Position numbers and translations under genes: made by a program
Origin: Alicycliphilus denitrificans K601
GTDB taxonomy: Bacteria; Pseudomonadota; Gammaproteobacteria; Burkholderiales; Burkholderiaceae_C
NCBI RefSeq assembly: GCF_000204645.1
Contig: NC_015422.1
Coordinates: 4,496,501 to 4,560,500 of the forward strand
Reading direction: 5' to 3'
DNA length: 64,000 nucleotides
Notes under the pieces: model-generated
Databases searched by the model: none
Told to the model about the DNA's origin: nothing
What the model saw: the letters and a program-made list of their open reading frames with translations, nothing else
Shown: piece after piece, positions 17,078 to 27,036 of the stretch
How the letters are laid out: each line of letters opens with the position of its first letter
How positions within the stretch are numbered: position 1 is the stretch's first letter

Positions 17078-17992
17078 TTAAGTTGACACCTCTGTCGAGG
17101 TGTCGCTGACGGCGAGTTGCCTCCAGTAGTTTGCCTCAGCTTCTGCCGGAGGGATGCCCCCAATCGGCGTGAGCAGTCGGACGTGATTGAACCAGTGCAC
17201 CCACTGCAGGGTGGCCAGCTCCACGGATTCCCTGGTCTTCCAGGGTCCCCGGCGGTGAATCAGCTCGGCCTTGTACAGCCCGTTGATGGTCTCGGCCAGT
17301 GCGTTGTCGTAGCTGTCACCCCGGCTGCCCACTGATGGCTGGATACCCGCCTGGTCCAAGCGTTCGGTGTAGCGTATGGAAACGTATTGACTGCCCCTGT
17401 CGGAATGGTGCGTCAAGGCATGGGCTGCTGGCTGGCGGTCATACAGCGCCTGCTCCAGCGCATCCAGCACGAAGTCCGTTTGCATGCTGCGGCTGACCCG
17501 CCAGCCCACGATGCGCCGGGCGTACACGTCCACCACGAAGGCCACGTACAACCAGCCCTGCCAGGTGGAGACGTAGGTGAAGTCCGACACCCACAGCTCG
17601 TTGGGCCGGCTGGCCTTGAATTGCCGGTTGACGTGGTCCAGCGGGCACGGTGCCGATGTGTCCGGCGTGGTGGTGCGCACTGTCTTGCCACGGCGTGCTC
17701 CTTGCAAGCCCATGGCACGCATCAGGCGCTCGACCGTGCAGCGCGCCACTGCGATGCCCTCGCGGTTCATCTGCAGCCAGACCTTATCGGCCCCGTAGAC
17801 CTGCCAGTTGGCGTGCCACACGCGCTGGATGTCGGCTTTCAAACCCTCGTCACGCTGGACGCGTTGACTGCGCAGTTGCGGGTTGCGTTGCCGGGCTGCG
17901 TGGCGCCAGTAACACGACGGGGCCATCTGCAGCACCCGGCAGATGGGCTCGACCCCGTAGTCATCACGGTGGCGGTCGATGTAGTTCTTCAA
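17078..17992 (-). CDS. IS3-family transposase OrfB (integrase core)
   Basis: The 304-residue DDE integrase has [11 protein letters not shown] (first Asp), [13 protein letters not shown] (second Asp) and [14 protein letters not shown] (Glu). It begins at a TTG overlapping the orfA stop in the -1 frame, and is normally made as an OrfAB fusion by frameshifting. The upstream HTH_21-like segment is [15 protein letters not shown]. It appears intact. Confidence 0.92.
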   Translation of the reverse strand: MKNYIDRHRDDYGVEPICRVLQMAPSCYWRHAARQRNPQLRSQRVQRDEGLKADIQRVWHANWQVYGADKVWLQMNREGIAVARCTVERLMRAMGLQGARRGKTVRTTTPDTSAPCPLDHVNRQFKASRPNELWVSDFTYVSTWQGWLYVAFVVDVYARRIVGWRVSRSMQTDFVLDALEQALYDRQPAAHALTHHSDRGSQYVSIRYTERLDQAGIQPSVGSRGDSYDNALAETINGLYKAELIHRRGPWKTRESVELATLQWVHWFNHVRLLTPIGGIPPAEAEANYWRQLAVSDTSTEVST

Positions 17993-18312
17993 GACTTCAA
18001 TCGGCGGTCGAGCTCCGCCTGCGCGAAAAACGCGCTGGCCGTCTTCAGGATGTCGTTGGCCCGGCGCAGCTCTTTGACCTCACGCTCCAGTTCCTTGATG
18101 CGCTGGGCGTCTGCCGTGGTGGTGCCGGGGCGCTGGCCGCTGTCGACCTCGGCCTTCTTGACCCAGTCATTCAAGGTCTGCGGCACGCAGCCAATCTTGG
18201 GCGCAATCGATTCAATGGCTGCCCACAGCGACGGGTAGTCGGCTCGGTGCTCCTGCACCATGCGAACGGCGCGCTCGCGGACTTCCGGGGAGAACTTCGG
18301 TGACTTGTTCAT
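17989..18312 (-). CDS. IS3-family transposase OrfA (helix-turn-helix)
   Basis: The 107-residue protein has an HTH ([33 protein letters not shown]). A leucine-zipper segment follows ([19 protein letters not shown]). It binds the IS ends and provides the N-terminal part of the OrfAB transposase. It ends at AELDRRLKS, four bases into orfB. Confidence 0.92.
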   Translation of the reverse strand: MNKSPKFSPEVRERAVRMVQEHRADYPSLWAAIESIAPKIGCVPQTLNDWVKKAEVDSGQRPGTTTADAQRIKELEREVKELRRANDILKTASAFFAQAELDRRLKS

Positions 18313-18471
18313 GGCTCCATCTTCTCAAGAGTTGGTGCCTCCTCGAAATCCGGGGCTGTTCATTGTTGATTTCCACGCAGAAGTGACCCACTAACCCCCG
18401 GGATTTCCATCCAAACCTGACCCACGTACTAACCCTAACCTGCTGCTTTGCTGAGCAGCAGGAGACCAGGA

Positions 18472-19998
18472 GTGATAGACGTGGCAACACTGAGTGTCAT
18501 CAGGCGCTGGGCCCTGCGAGAGCAGCTGTCCATCCGGGAGATAGCCCGCCGCACGGGCCTCTCGCGCAACACCATCCGCAAGTACCTGCGCGTAGGCGAG
18601 GCCGAGCCGCACTATGCCAAGCGGGTCAGTCCATCCAAGCTCGATCCCTTCGCCTTGAAGCTCGCTGGCTGGCTCAAGACGGAAGCTGGCCGATCCCGCA
18701 AGCAGCGCCGCACCGTCAAGCAGATGTACGTGGATCTGCAGGCGCTCGGTTATGGCGGCTCCTACAACCGCGTAGCGGCCTTTGCCCGCCTCTGGCACGA
18801 GCAGCGCCTTGTGGCCCAGCAGACCACTGGCCGCGGCACCTTCGTTCCCCTGGCCTTCGGTCCGGGTGAGGCCTTCCAGTTCGACTGGAGCGAGGACTGG
18901 GCTGTTCTCGCCGGCGTGCGCACCAAGCTGCAGGTAGCCCACTTCAAGCTCAGCCACAGCCGAGCGTTCTACCTGCGCGCCTATCCGCTGCAAACGCACG
19001 AGATGCTGTTCGATGCCCACAACCATGCATTCGCAGTCCTGGGCGGTGTGCCCCGCCGTGGCATCTACGACAACATGCGCACCGCCGTAGACCGGGTGCG
19101 CCGTGGCAAGGAGCGCGACGTCAATGCGCGCTTTGCGGCCATGGTCAGCCACTTCCTGTTCGAGGCCGAGTTCTGCAATCCTGCTTCGGGCTGGGAGAAG
19201 GGCCAGGTGGAGAAGAACGTGCGCGATGCCCGCCATCGCCTGTGGCAGGTAGTGCCGCCATTCCCAAGCCTGCCCGATCTCAATGCATGGCTTGAAGAGC
19301 GCTGCGTGGCGCTGTGGCACGAGATCGAGCACGGCAAGCTGCCGGGCACCGTCGCGGACATCTGGACCGAGGAGAAGAACGACTTGATGCCAATGCCCCG
19401 GCCCTTCGATGGCTTTGTGGAGCACACCAAACGCGTCTCACCCACCTGCCTCGTCCACTTCGAGCGCAACCGCTACAGCGTGCCGGCGCCTTATGCCAAT
19501 CGGCCGGTGAGCCTGCGGGTCTACGCCGATCGCCTGGTGGTCGCCGCCGAAGGCCAGATCGTGTGCGAGCATCAGCGCCTGATCGAGCGTAACCACCATG
19601 GTGCGGGACAGACCGTGTACGACTGGCGCCACTACCTGGCAGTGCTGCAGCGCAAGCCCGGGGCCTTGCGCAATGGTGCTCCATTCCTGGAACTGCCAGC
19701 AGCCTTCAAGCGCCTGCAGGCCGCCCTCTTGAAGCAGCCAGGCGGCGACCGAGAGATGGTGGAGGTTCTGGCTCTGGTGCTGCACCACGATGAACAAGCT
19801 GTGCTCGCTGCAGTGGAGTTGGCACTGGAGTCAGGGGCTGCCAGCAAGACCCACATCCTGAACGTGCTGCACCGCCTGCTGGACGGTAAGCCCGCCCCAG
19901 CACCGGTCACCTCGCCCCAGGCCCTCAAGCTGTCTGTGGAACCCCAGGCCAACGTGCTGCGCTATGACCAATTGAGGGAGGTGCGCTATGCGTCATGA
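18472..19998 (+). CDS. istA: IS21 transposase IstA
   Basis: The roughly 508-residue transposase starts at a GTG preceded by GGAG ([20 protein letters not shown]). It has an HTH ([19 protein letters not shown]) and an integrase core with [12 protein letters not shown] (Asp), [13 protein letters not shown] (Asp) and [13 protein letters not shown] (Glu). An in-frame TTG/CTG start further upstream is possible. The stop overlaps istB by 11 bases, the usual coupled arrangement. Confidence 0.93.
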   Translation: MIDVATLSVIRRWALREQLSIREIARRTGLSRNTIRKYLRVGEAEPHYAKRVSPSKLDPFALKLAGWLKTEAGRSRKQRRTVKQMYVDLQALGYGGSYNRVAAFARLWHEQRLVAQQTTGRGTFVPLAFGPGEAFQFDWSEDWAVLAGVRTKLQVAHFKLSHSRAFYLRAYPLQTHEMLFDAHNHAFAVLGGVPRRGIYDNMRTAVDRVRRGKERDVNARFAAMVSHFLFEAEFCNPASGWEKGQVEKNVRDARHRLWQVVPPFPSLPDLNAWLEERCVALWHEIEHGKLPGTVADIWTEEKNDLMPMPRPFDGFVEHTKRVSPTCLVHFERNRYSVPAPYANRPVSLRVYADRLVVAAEGQIVCEHQRLIERNHHGAGQTVYDWRHYLAVLQRKPGALRNGAPFLELPAAFKRLQAALLKQPGGDREMVEVLALVLHHDEQAVLAAVELALESGAASKTHILNVLHRLLDGKPAPAPVTSPQALKLSVEPQANVLRYDQLREVRYAS

Positions 19999-20791
19999 CC
20001 CTGCCATCGCTTCCATCGTGATCATGCTGCGCGAGCTCAAGATGCACGGCATGGCCCAGGCGGTTGCGGAACTGGCTGAGCAAGGTGCGCCGGCCTTCGA
20101 CGCAGCGCAGCCCATCCTGTCCCAACTGCTCAAGGCCGAGACCGCCGAGCGGGAGGTGCGCTCTGTGGCCTACCAACTCAAGGTGGCCAGGTTCCCTGCG
20201 TACCGGGACCTGGCTGGGTTTGACTTCAGCCACAGCGAGGTGAACGAGGCATTGGTACGCCAGTTGCACCGCTGCGAATTCTTGGAGAACGCCAACAACG
20301 TGGTGCTGGTGGGTGGACCGGGTACGGGCAAGACCCACATCGCCACAGCCCTCGGGGTGCAAGCCATTGAGCACCATCACCGCAGGGTGCGGTTCTTCTC
20401 CACGGTGGAGCTGGTCAATGCACTGGAAGAGGAGAAGGCCCAGGGCAAGCCGGGGCAGATCGCGCACCGCCTAGCCTATGCCGATCTGGTGATCCTGGAT
20501 GAACTGGGCTACCTGCCATTCAGCACGTCAGGAGGAGCCTTGCTGTTCCACCTGCTGTCCAAGCTGTACGAGCGCACGAGCGTCGTGATCACCACCAACC
20601 TGAGCTTTAGCGAGTGGGCCAATGTGTTCGGAGATGCCAAGATGACCACGGCGCTGCTGGACCGGCTCACGCATCACTGCCATATTCTTGAGACCGGCAA
20701 TGACAGCTACCGGTTCAAGAATAGCTCCGCACAGCAACCACCACAGACCACCAAGAAGGAGAAGGCGACCAAGAACTTATCCACAACGTGA
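19988..20791 (+). CDS. istB: IS21 helper ATPase IstB
   Basis: This 267-residue AAA+ ATPase of the DnaC/IstB group has Walker [16 protein letters not shown] and Walker [13 protein letters not shown]. It has a sensor region with [12 protein letters not shown]. IstB chooses target DNA and stimulates IstA. It appears intact. Confidence 0.94.
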   Translation: MRHDPAIASIVIMLRELKMHGMAQAVAELAEQGAPAFDAAQPILSQLLKAETAEREVRSVAYQLKVARFPAYRDLAGFDFSHSEVNEALVRQLHRCEFLENANNVVLVGGPGTGKTHIATALGVQAIEHHHRRVRFFSTVELVNALEEEKAQGKPGQIAHRLAYADLVILDELGYLPFSTSGGALLFHLLSKLYERTSVVITTNLSFSEWANVFGDAKMTTALLDRLTHHCHILETGNDSYRFKNSSAQQPPQTTKKEKATKNLSTT

Positions 20792-20917
20792 GCGTGAAGC
20801 TCACGAACCAGGGTGGGTCAAGATTCGATGGAAATGGTGGGTCAGCTTTGCGTGGAAATCAACAAGTACTTCTTGCACTGAAATCAAAGGTACCCAAAAT
20901 CGGATCGGAACAAGACA

Positions 20918-21310
20918 TCACTGCAGCGAGCGCAGAAATTGAATCAACTTCTTACGAATCTTCGGATCATCCTGGAAATAGGTCATCCCCGTGCCAGGTG
21001 CCACCACTTGTGTGTCTCCGAGAAACCTATCGAGGAGCTTTTCGTCCCATGTCTTTTCGGACATCGCGGCCAGGAATCCTGGCGAGTACGTGAAACTCTG
21101 AGCGCTTCCCGCTTTGCGGCCAACAATTCCGAACAAGTTCGGCCCGTAACCCGGACCCACGCCTCGATCGAAGGTGTGGCATTGCGCACACTGCTGCACG
21201 GCAAGTGATCTGAGGGCCTCGCTGGAGGGGTCTGCCGCGAGTGCGTAACGATTGATCAAAGCCCCACCTAGGAGGCAACATAGTAATAACGATGTTCTAA
21301 TAATGAACAT
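20918..21310 (-). CDS. Periplasmic c-type cytochrome
   Basis: The 130-residue class I cytochrome has a signal peptide (FIIRTSLLLCCLLGGALINR), heme site CAQCH at residues 41-45 and the axial Met in GTGMTY (Met109). I chose the ATG at 21310 because GGAGGA lies just before it. It is the probable electron acceptor for the Tat-exported flavoprotein encoded immediately upstream, passing electrons to the respiratory or denitrification chain. Before IS21 entered, the SDR gene followed about 80 bases later. Confidence 0.9.
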   Translation of the reverse strand: MFIIRTSLLLCCLLGGALINRYALAADPSSEALRSLAVQQCAQCHTFDRGVGPGYGPNLFGIVGRKAGSAQSFTYSPGFLAAMSEKTWDEKLLDRFLGDTQVVAPGTGMTYFQDDPKIRKKLIQFLRSLQ

Positions 21311-21384
21311 TCCATCCTCCAAAATACATGGACATAGAAGAAGCCCTCAGTCAATTCAAACGTGTTGGTGCGCGTGGAATCATC

Positions 21385-21548
21385 TAGTGCAGTGTTCGAC
21401 GCTATCTGGAACATAAAACCGCGTCTTTTCGGCCTGAGAGGCGTTGCAAATCCTCGCGATAGCTACGGCTATCGCTGTGGTTTGCGCCTTGCTCAGACCA
21501 TAAATCCATCGGTTTTATTTGTTCCATCAAGCATCAAACACTGCACTA
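21385..21548. repeat. MITE-like element with 40-bp inverted ends and a central hairpin
   Basis: The ends CTAGTGCAGTGTT and AACACTGCACTAG start inverted repeats of about 40 bp that also share TGGAACA and ATAAAACC. The centre carries a strong hairpin (GCGATAGC-TACG-GCTATCGC). The element is about 164 bp with no coding capacity, and TA at both edges suggests an IS630/Tc1-type transposase moved it. It sits between the flavoprotein stop codon and the cytochrome gene. Confidence 0.75.
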
Positions 21549-23285
21549 GGTACGCTTGGGTTCGCCGTGGGCCGCGTTTGCTGCGCGGTACGCAAAGGCG
21601 ATCATTGGGCCGAGCGTGGCGCCGCCCGCCCAATAGGCTCCAGACGACGCGGAAGCCACGCAATTGCCGACGCCATAAAGACCGCGGATCGGCTTGTCGT
21701 GAATGTCCAGTATCTGACCATGGGTATTGGTCTTGGGTCCGCCCTTCGTATCGAGGGTTCCGCCGCCCACCAGAGCTGCGTAGTACGGGCCCACCGAGCT
21801 GATTGGCCACATCGTTGGATTCTTCTGATCGGGTTCCTTTTTGGTGGAGCCATTGAACAGCACGTCCGACGCGCGCTCCCCGCGATGGAAATCCTCGTCC
21901 TTGCCGGTTGAGGCAAAACCATTGAATCGCAGGATGCTTTCCCGCAAATTCGCGTTGAAATCCGACGACAGCTCCATATGTCCGATCTGACCGGCATATT
22001 TCTTCAGTCGAAGAGATATCTGCTGCGACAGTCCATCAAGCGTGTCCGACTTGATGACGTGGCGATCGTCCGCTCCTGGGGGAACGATGGCGCTCCCATA
22101 GTCATTGGAGGCTGAGTGATCCTGGGAACGCTGATCCCAGATGGAGATCAACACGAGATTGGGATACTCGACCTTGGCCCCATCCCACTCGAATAGTTTC
22201 TGGCAAAGCTCGTTGTAGTTGAGTTTTTCATTGACGACGCGCTTGCCCCGCTTGTCTACGAAGATCATGGAATCGCCAGCGACCGAAAACATGCCCGACA
22301 TCGAACCATCGCGGCCAATCGCCTTTTCGAAAGTGACCGGACACAGCCACGCATGATTCATGTTCCTGAGCTGGACTCCAAGCGAGCTGGTGATGCGAAC
22401 GAGGTCACCTTCGTTGGTGAACGCGGCGCAACCGCCATAGACCGGAACATTGAGGAAGTTGGATCGAAGTTCAGGGTCGTGCGTAAAGCCACCTGACCCG
22501 AAGATCACGGCTTTCCTTGCCCGAATGCGAACGACGCTGTTGTCGTCCTTCAGGGCTTCGATTCCGATCGCCTCTCCCTTGGAGTTCAAGATGACACGCT
22601 GAACGCGATGTCCCGTCTTGAAGGCGATTCCATCGCGCCTCGCCGCCGTGGAAAGGGTGCGGATGGCTACTTGACCGCCATTGGCCATGCTTGGTGAGCC
22701 GTCCTTCGGAGTCAGCACTCGGCCGGATTTCGCCTTGTCTTCGGGCAGTTCAGAGAAATAGTCTGTGGCGAAGGGAACGTGCCGATAGGGAAGAGCGCCT
22801 TTCTGCGCAAGAAGCTCCGCGGCAGGCGACGCGCTGTCGTAGATGGCTTCGCACATGTCGTATTCCCACTGGGTGAGCCCCAATGTGGGATGCTCCGGAT
22901 CATAGAACTGGGGACGAGTGACACGAGCGACGTACTTCAGGAAATCCGGCTTGGGATCCGCGATGCCGGCTGCTCTCATCGGGACATTGTTCGGCACCCA
23001 GTACCAGAATGCTGATTTGAACGTTGTGCCGCCCAATGCCGCGGCTTTCTCGAGCACGACCACGCTGTTGCCATGCCAGCGCGAGAACAACGCAGAGGTC
23101 AGCCCGGCGCAGCCACTACCGACAACCACGATGTCGTATTCGGCACTGAATGATGCTGAGGCGGCCTGTGCGTCGGTCATCGTGAGTACGCCAAGCGACG
23201 AAGAGGCCGCTGCGGCGACCGTCGTTGCTCTTAGAAATCCACGCCTCGAGGCAACGGTCTCGGCATTAGGTTTAGTCGTCATCAT
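21546..23285 (-). CDS. Tat-exported FAD-dependent dehydrogenase, probable cyclohexanone dehydrogenase
   Basis: The 579-residue flavoprotein has a twin-arginine signal (SRRGFLRATTVAAAAS, residues 13-28). The FAD fold VVVGSGCAGLTSAL is near residue 52. The C-terminal GLYGVGNCVAS and YWAGGATLGPMIAFAYRA motifs belong to the fumarate reductase / 3-ketosteroid-1-dehydrogenase superfamily. Such enzymes insert a double bond next to a keto group. With the adjacent cytochrome c it fits a periplasmic cyclohexanone to 2-cyclohexenone dehydrogenase; this substrate is inferred from the pathway. The stop codon TAG coincides with the edge of the MITE, and the same TAG would result without the insertion. Confidence 0.85.
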   Translation of the reverse strand: MMTTKPNAETVASRRGFLRATTVAAAASSSLGVLTMTDAQAASASFSAEYDIVVVGSGCAGLTSALFSRWHGNSVVVLEKAAALGGTTFKSAFWYWVPNNVPMRAAGIADPKPDFLKYVARVTRPQFYDPEHPTLGLTQWEYDMCEAIYDSASPAAELLAQKGALPYRHVPFATDYFSELPEDKAKSGRVLTPKDGSPSMANGGQVAIRTLSTAARRDGIAFKTGHRVQRVILNSKGEAIGIEALKDDNSVVRIRARKAVIFGSGGFTHDPELRSNFLNVPVYGGCAAFTNEGDLVRITSSLGVQLRNMNHAWLCPVTFEKAIGRDGSMSGMFSVAGDSMIFVDKRGKRVVNEKLNYNELCQKLFEWDGAKVEYPNLVLISIWDQRSQDHSASNDYGSAIVPPGADDRHVIKSDTLDGLSQQISLRLKKYAGQIGHMELSSDFNANLRESILRFNGFASTGKDEDFHRGERASDVLFNGSTKKEPDQKNPTMWPISSVGPYYAALVGGGTLDTKGGPKTNTHGQILDIHDKPIRGLYGVGNCVASASSGAYWAGGATLGPMIAFAYRAANAAHGEPKRT

Positions 23286-23389
23286 CTATATCCTTCAGTT
23301 GAACGTGTGGGTAAAGGGATTGCCCGTGCAGCGGCCATCGTGCCGGGGCTGGTACGGGTTTGACGGTTATCTAGAAAGCTTGAGCATTC

Positions 23390-23986
23390 CTATCTCAGGT
23401 ACCAATAAAGGGCAGCACCAAGGGCGATCAAAACGGCAACGCCGATCGATACCCTGGACGGTGTCCAAGCAGTGCCAGAGGAGGACTTGATCACGGAAGC
23501 AGACGTACTCAGCGCAGACTCGCGCCCTTCGCCAGTGCCGGAATCGGAACCCTTGAGGATGCCCTCGAAGGTTGAAAAGAAATCGTCCGCCACTTTTCGG
23601 GCTGCCCCTTCGATCAGGCGGGATCCGACTTGCGCCAACTTCCCGCCGACTTGTGAGGTCGCCACATAGCGCAGCAAGGTGCCTTGGCCGTCGGGCTGAA
23701 GATCGACGGCCGCGCTGCCCTTGGCAAACCCTGCCATCCCACCTTGCCCTTCGAACGTGAGTTTGTAGGAATCGGGGGGAACAAGATCGGACAAGACGAT
23801 ACGGCCTTGGAATTTGGCCCGCACGGGACCGACTGCCGCAACCAGTCGCACAGCGAACTCCTCATCGCCCGTCCGATCTACGGACTCGCACCCCGTGATG
23901 CACTCCTTCAGAATCTTCGGGTCATTGAGTGCCAGCCACACTTGGTTTTGACTGGCGGAAATACTATGCTGCCCGCGCAAATCCAT
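23390..23986 (-). CDS. coxG: CoxG-family SRPBCC protein with C-terminal membrane anchor
   Basis: The 198-residue protein has the CoxG fold: a START-like beginning (WLALNDPKILKECITGCESV), GKGSAAVDL-type strands and GGKLAQVGSRLIEGAARKVA. A Ser/Thr-rich linker is followed by one transmembrane helix (SIGVAVLIALGAALYWYLR). CoxG proteins recruit carbon monoxide dehydrogenase and related molybdenum hydroxylases to the inner membrane. It lies 48 bases after the molybdenum subunit and probably docks that enzyme. A second coxG is at 31037. Confidence 0.88.
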   Translation of the reverse strand: MDLRGQHSISASQNQVWLALNDPKILKECITGCESVDRTGDEEFAVRLVAAVGPVRAKFQGRIVLSDLVPPDSYKLTFEGQGGMAGFAKGSAAVDLQPDGQGTLLRYVATSQVGGKLAQVGSRLIEGAARKVADDFFSTFEGILKGSDSGTGEGRESALSTSASVIKSSSGTAWTPSRVSIGVAVLIALGAALYWYLR

Positions 23987-24034
23987 TTGCGTACCCTCTA
24001 TAAATTGATGTCAAGTTCATTTCCAATCCTCAGA

Positions 24035-26509
24035 TCAGGTTTTGCCCGCCGAGCGAACGAGTTCGCGCAGGCGAATCGGAGTTAAAGGGACTTCGTCGAT
24101 GCGCACATCGAACGGCGACAGCGCGTCTTCCACGGCCTGTGCCAGGACGGCGGGCGTTGCCATGCGACCGCCCTCGCCACCGCCCTTGATGCCGAACTCG
24201 GTAAACGGCGACGGCGTTTCGACGTGGCCGATTCGAATGTCGGCTGGCATTTCGTGCGCCGTCGGCATGTGGTAGTCAGCCAGCGAAGCAGTCAGCAGTT
24301 GCCCGCTCTCGTCGTAGCGATAGTGCTCGTACAGCGCCGTACCGATTCCCTGTGCCGTGCCGCCGCGGACGTGGCCGTCAAGCGTCATCGGGTTGACCAC
24401 CGTCCCGCAGTCGTGCACGGCCACGTAGTCGAGGATCGACACCTTGCCGGTGGCCGAGTCCACCTCGACCGCCGTCGCGTGGGCCATGTGGCCCATGATC
24501 GGGTAGTAGATGCCGAGGTGGCTGCGATCCGCGGCGGGCATGGTCGTCAGCGGATGGTCGTATACCGCGGTGGTCTCCAGGCCGCTCGCAAATTCCGGTG
24601 TATTGGGGAAGCTCAGTCGGAAGTAGTGGGAAGCGATCGCCACTTCGGCGACGCTCTTTTCCATGGCCGGAACGCCCTTGACGCCGATCTTGCCGTTGCG
24701 CAGTTCGAGGTCGCCTTCGGCGCATTCCATCATGTGACCAGCCAGCTTGAACAGCTTGCCTCGCAGCGTTTTCACCGCGGTCACCACCGCGCCCGCGAGC
24801 ATCACGGTATAGCGGCTTCCACCGGGTCCGGTTCCGTTGAAGCCGCTATCGGTATCGGCATACCCGATCGAAATGTCGGACGGCTCCACAGTCAGCGCCT
24901 CGGCCACGATCTGCGTCGCCATGGTCTCGGGGCTGTTGCCCCAGAAGGGTGAGTTCAACTTGACGAAGACTTTGCCCGTTGGGTCGATTCGCATCGACAC
25001 CGCTTCCGGTGAACTGGTCAGGGTGAAGCCGGCCTGGTCGGGTGGATTCAGCGACCAGAATTCGGTCGCGCTGAACGTGCTGCGTTCCTGGCAGGTGACG
25101 AGCCCGATGCCGATGTGGCGCCCTTGTCGACGCGCCGCAGCCTGCTTGGCGCGCCAGCCTTCCATGTCGAACATACGCAGCGCTTCTGCGAGCACCTTCT
25201 CGTAGTTGCCGCTGTCATAGAGGTTTCCGGTCGGGATCAGATATGGAAACTCTTCGGGCCGAATGAAGTTGCGGCGTCGGATCTCAACGACGTCGAGGCC
25301 GAGTTCCCGCGCAGCGGCATCGGTCAGCCGCTCAATCACGAAGTTGGAGACCTCCGAACCGAAGCCGCGATAGGCACCCTGCTGAGCCTTGTTGCTGAGC
25401 ACCGCAATGACGCGTCCCTGAACACTGTTGATGCGATAGGGCCCGACTATCTGGGCGAATGTATTGCCATGCGTGCCATAGCCGTATTGCAGGTACGCGC
25501 CGTAATCGTCGACAACGGTATAACGCAGCGCCAGCATCGTGCCGTCGCGTTTGAGCGCGAGCTCGGCGTCGTAGACGCGATCGCAGCCATGCACGTCCGC
25601 AGCGGTCATGTGGTCGAGGCGGTCCTCAATGAACTTGACTGGCCGCCCTGCTATCCGCGAAAGCGATGCCGTCAGAACGATGATCTTGTGAAGGAAAAGC
25701 TTCGAGCCGAAACTGCCGCCGGCGATCACCGGCACGAGATTGAGGTGCGTCGCCGGAATCCCGAGCGACGCCGCACATAGCCAGCCGACGTAGTTGTACA
25801 TTGAGGTGTTGCAATGCACCGTCAGCTTGCCGGTTCCCTCGTCGTAATCTGCAATCGCACCACTGGTCTCTATCGGTTGCGCCTCGGAGCGATTCCAGCG
25901 AAGCTTGCGCCTGACTACGACATCGGCGCGGGCGAAGTCGTCATCCACCGGGCCGAAGGTAAAGGTGCGATCCATCGCGACGTTGCTTTCGCCGCGCTCT
26001 GGATGGAGCACTGCATCGCCTCGTGCTTGCGCCTGAAGCAGCGGGTCGGTGACGATGGGAAGCTCCTCGAACTCTACGTCGATCAGTTCGAGGGCATCCT
26101 CGGCGATGTAGCGGTCTTCGGCCACCACCGCCGCTACGGTCTCGCCGACATGGCGTACCTTGTCGACGGCCATCGCGTGCTGCACCACCGGCGGACTCGA
26201 GAATGTCACGGTGGGACCGGTCTTCTCTGCCATCTCGCGACCGGTGACGACGGCGATCACGCCAGGCAGCGCCTTCGCCCGCGAGGTGTCGATGGACTTG
26301 ATGCGGGCATGCGCGTACGGGCTGCGCAGCAGGGCCGCGTGGGCCATGTTCGGCAACACGATGTCATCGATGTACTTGCCCTTGCCGGTCAGCAGGCGCG
26401 GGTCTTCGACGCGCTTCATGCTCTTGCCGATCCAGCGCGGCTCGCTGCGCACGCCCTCGCGCTGTGTCGAAGGCGGGATTGTCACGTCGGGGGTGTACTT
26501 GGCATTCAT
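24035..26509 (-). CDS. Xanthine dehydrogenase-family molybdopterin subunit, probable MhyADH-type hydratase/dehydrogenase
   Basis: The 824-residue large subunit has the family landmarks RVEDPRLLTGKGKYIDD and GGSFGSK (molybdopterin binding), AYRGFGSE and the catalytic Glu in GIKGGGEGGR (about residue 779). The AYRCSFR loop of true CO dehydrogenase is absent, so CO is not the substrate. With the 2Fe-2S and FAD subunits upstream it forms a three-subunit enzyme. From the pathway context it matches, as I recall it, MhyADH of Alicycliphilus denitrificans. That enzyme hydrates 2-cyclohexenone and oxidises 3-hydroxycyclohexanone to 1,3-cyclohexanedione. Identification as MhyADH is inference. Confidence 0.85.
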   Translation of the reverse strand: MNAKYTPDVTIPPSTQREGVRSEPRWIGKSMKRVEDPRLLTGKGKYIDDIVLPNMAHAALLRSPYAHARIKSIDTSRAKALPGVIAVVTGREMAEKTGPTVTFSSPPVVQHAMAVDKVRHVGETVAAVVAEDRYIAEDALELIDVEFEELPIVTDPLLQAQARGDAVLHPERGESNVAMDRTFTFGPVDDDFARADVVVRRKLRWNRSEAQPIETSGAIADYDEGTGKLTVHCNTSMYNYVGWLCAASLGIPATHLNLVPVIAGGSFGSKLFLHKIIVLTASLSRIAGRPVKFIEDRLDHMTAADVHGCDRVYDAELALKRDGTMLALRYTVVDDYGAYLQYGYGTHGNTFAQIVGPYRINSVQGRVIAVLSNKAQQGAYRGFGSEVSNFVIERLTDAAARELGLDVVEIRRRNFIRPEEFPYLIPTGNLYDSGNYEKVLAEALRMFDMEGWRAKQAAARRQGRHIGIGLVTCQERSTFSATEFWSLNPPDQAGFTLTSSPEAVSMRIDPTGKVFVKLNSPFWGNSPETMATQIVAEALTVEPSDISIGYADTDSGFNGTGPGGSRYTVMLAGAVVTAVKTLRGKLFKLAGHMMECAEGDLELRNGKIGVKGVPAMEKSVAEVAIASHYFRLSFPNTPEFASGLETTAVYDHPLTTMPAADRSHLGIYYPIMGHMAHATAVEVDSATGKVSILDYVAVHDCGTVVNPMTLDGHVRGGTAQGIGTALYEHYRYDESGQLLTASLADYHMPTAHEMPADIRIGHVETPSPFTEFGIKGGGEGGRMATPAVLAQAVEDALSPFDVRIDEVPLTPIRLRELVRSAGKT

Positions 26510-27003
26510 GCTTGCACCTCCGCGGCGTTACGCAGCGTCTCGGCTGCAGCCATGATCGAGTCGATGATGGTCTGGTAGCCCGTGCAACGGCACAGGTTGC
26601 CCGAGATCGCCTCGGCCACTTCCTCGCGCGTCGGGTCTGGGTTGCGCGCGAGTAATTCCTTGGCCGTCAGCAGCATGCCGGGCGTGCAGAACCCGCATTG
26701 AAGCCCGTGCTTCTCCCAGAAGGCCGACTGAAGCGGGTGAAGGTTGTTCACCGTGCCGAGGCTCTCGACGGTCGAGATCTCGGCGCCGTCGACCTGAATC
26801 GCAAAAGTGAGGCAGGAGCGCGTGGTGCGGCCGTCGAGGATCACCGTGCAGGCGCCGCAGACGCCGTGCTCGCAGCCGACATGGGTGCCGGTGAGTTGGA
26901 GTTCCTGGCGGATGAAATCGGACAACAGCATGCGCGCCGACACTTCGCGCTCGATCTTCCGGCCGTTGACCGTTACTTTGATGGGGTACTTCTGCTCGCT
27001 CAT
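26506..27003 (-). CDS. 2Fe-2S subunit of the molybdenum enzyme
   Basis: The 165-residue protein has the plant-ferredoxin-type cluster motif [15 protein letters not shown]...C and the second cluster motif CGFCTPGM...CRCTGY. Both belong to the small subunit of molybdenum hydroxylases. It passes electrons from the Mo site to FAD. It overlaps the large-subunit start by four bases (ATGA) and follows the FAD subunit after 33 bases. Confidence 0.94.
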   Translation of the reverse strand: MSEQKYPIKVTVNGRKIEREVSARMLLSDFIRQELQLTGTHVGCEHGVCGACTVILDGRTTRSCLTFAIQVDGAEISTVESLGTVNNLHPLQSAFWEKHGLQCGFCTPGMLLTAKELLARNPDPTREEVAEAISGNLCRCTGYQTIIDSIMAAAETLRNAAEVQA

Positions 27004-27036
27004 CGAGGTTTCTCCTATTTGCGTTGCGCCGCGTCG

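Larger units (their letters stand above)
17044..18362 (-). mobile_element. IS3-family element (IS51-like group)
   Basis: Inverted ends TGAACCGCCCCGG and (complement at 18362) TGAACAGCCCCGG enclose orfA and orfB. A 4-bp duplication TTGT lies at 17040-17043 and 18363-18366. The duplicated bases include the first three bases of the neighbouring IS21, so IS3 inserted later, into the IS21 tip. Confidence 0.9.
18364..20864 (+). mobile_element. IS21-family element
   Basis: The ends read inward TGTTGATTTCCACGCA at both sides, with inner repeats (GACCCAC, GGAAATG-type) as in IS21. A 7-bp duplication AGTACTT lies at 17034-17040 and 20865-20871, the left copy now beyond the later IS3. It contains istA and istB. 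It entered between the cytochrome c and SDR genes of the catabolic operon. Confidence 0.9.

Noticed and set aside
17989..18312. orfA of IS3 as a truncated transposase
   Set aside because: The overlapping orfA/orfB pair with a -1 shift is the normal IS3 layout, not damage.
21420..21500. CRISPR repeat because of the palindromic core
   Set aside because: Only a single hairpin inside one inverted-repeat element; no repeat-spacer periodicity anywhere in the window.
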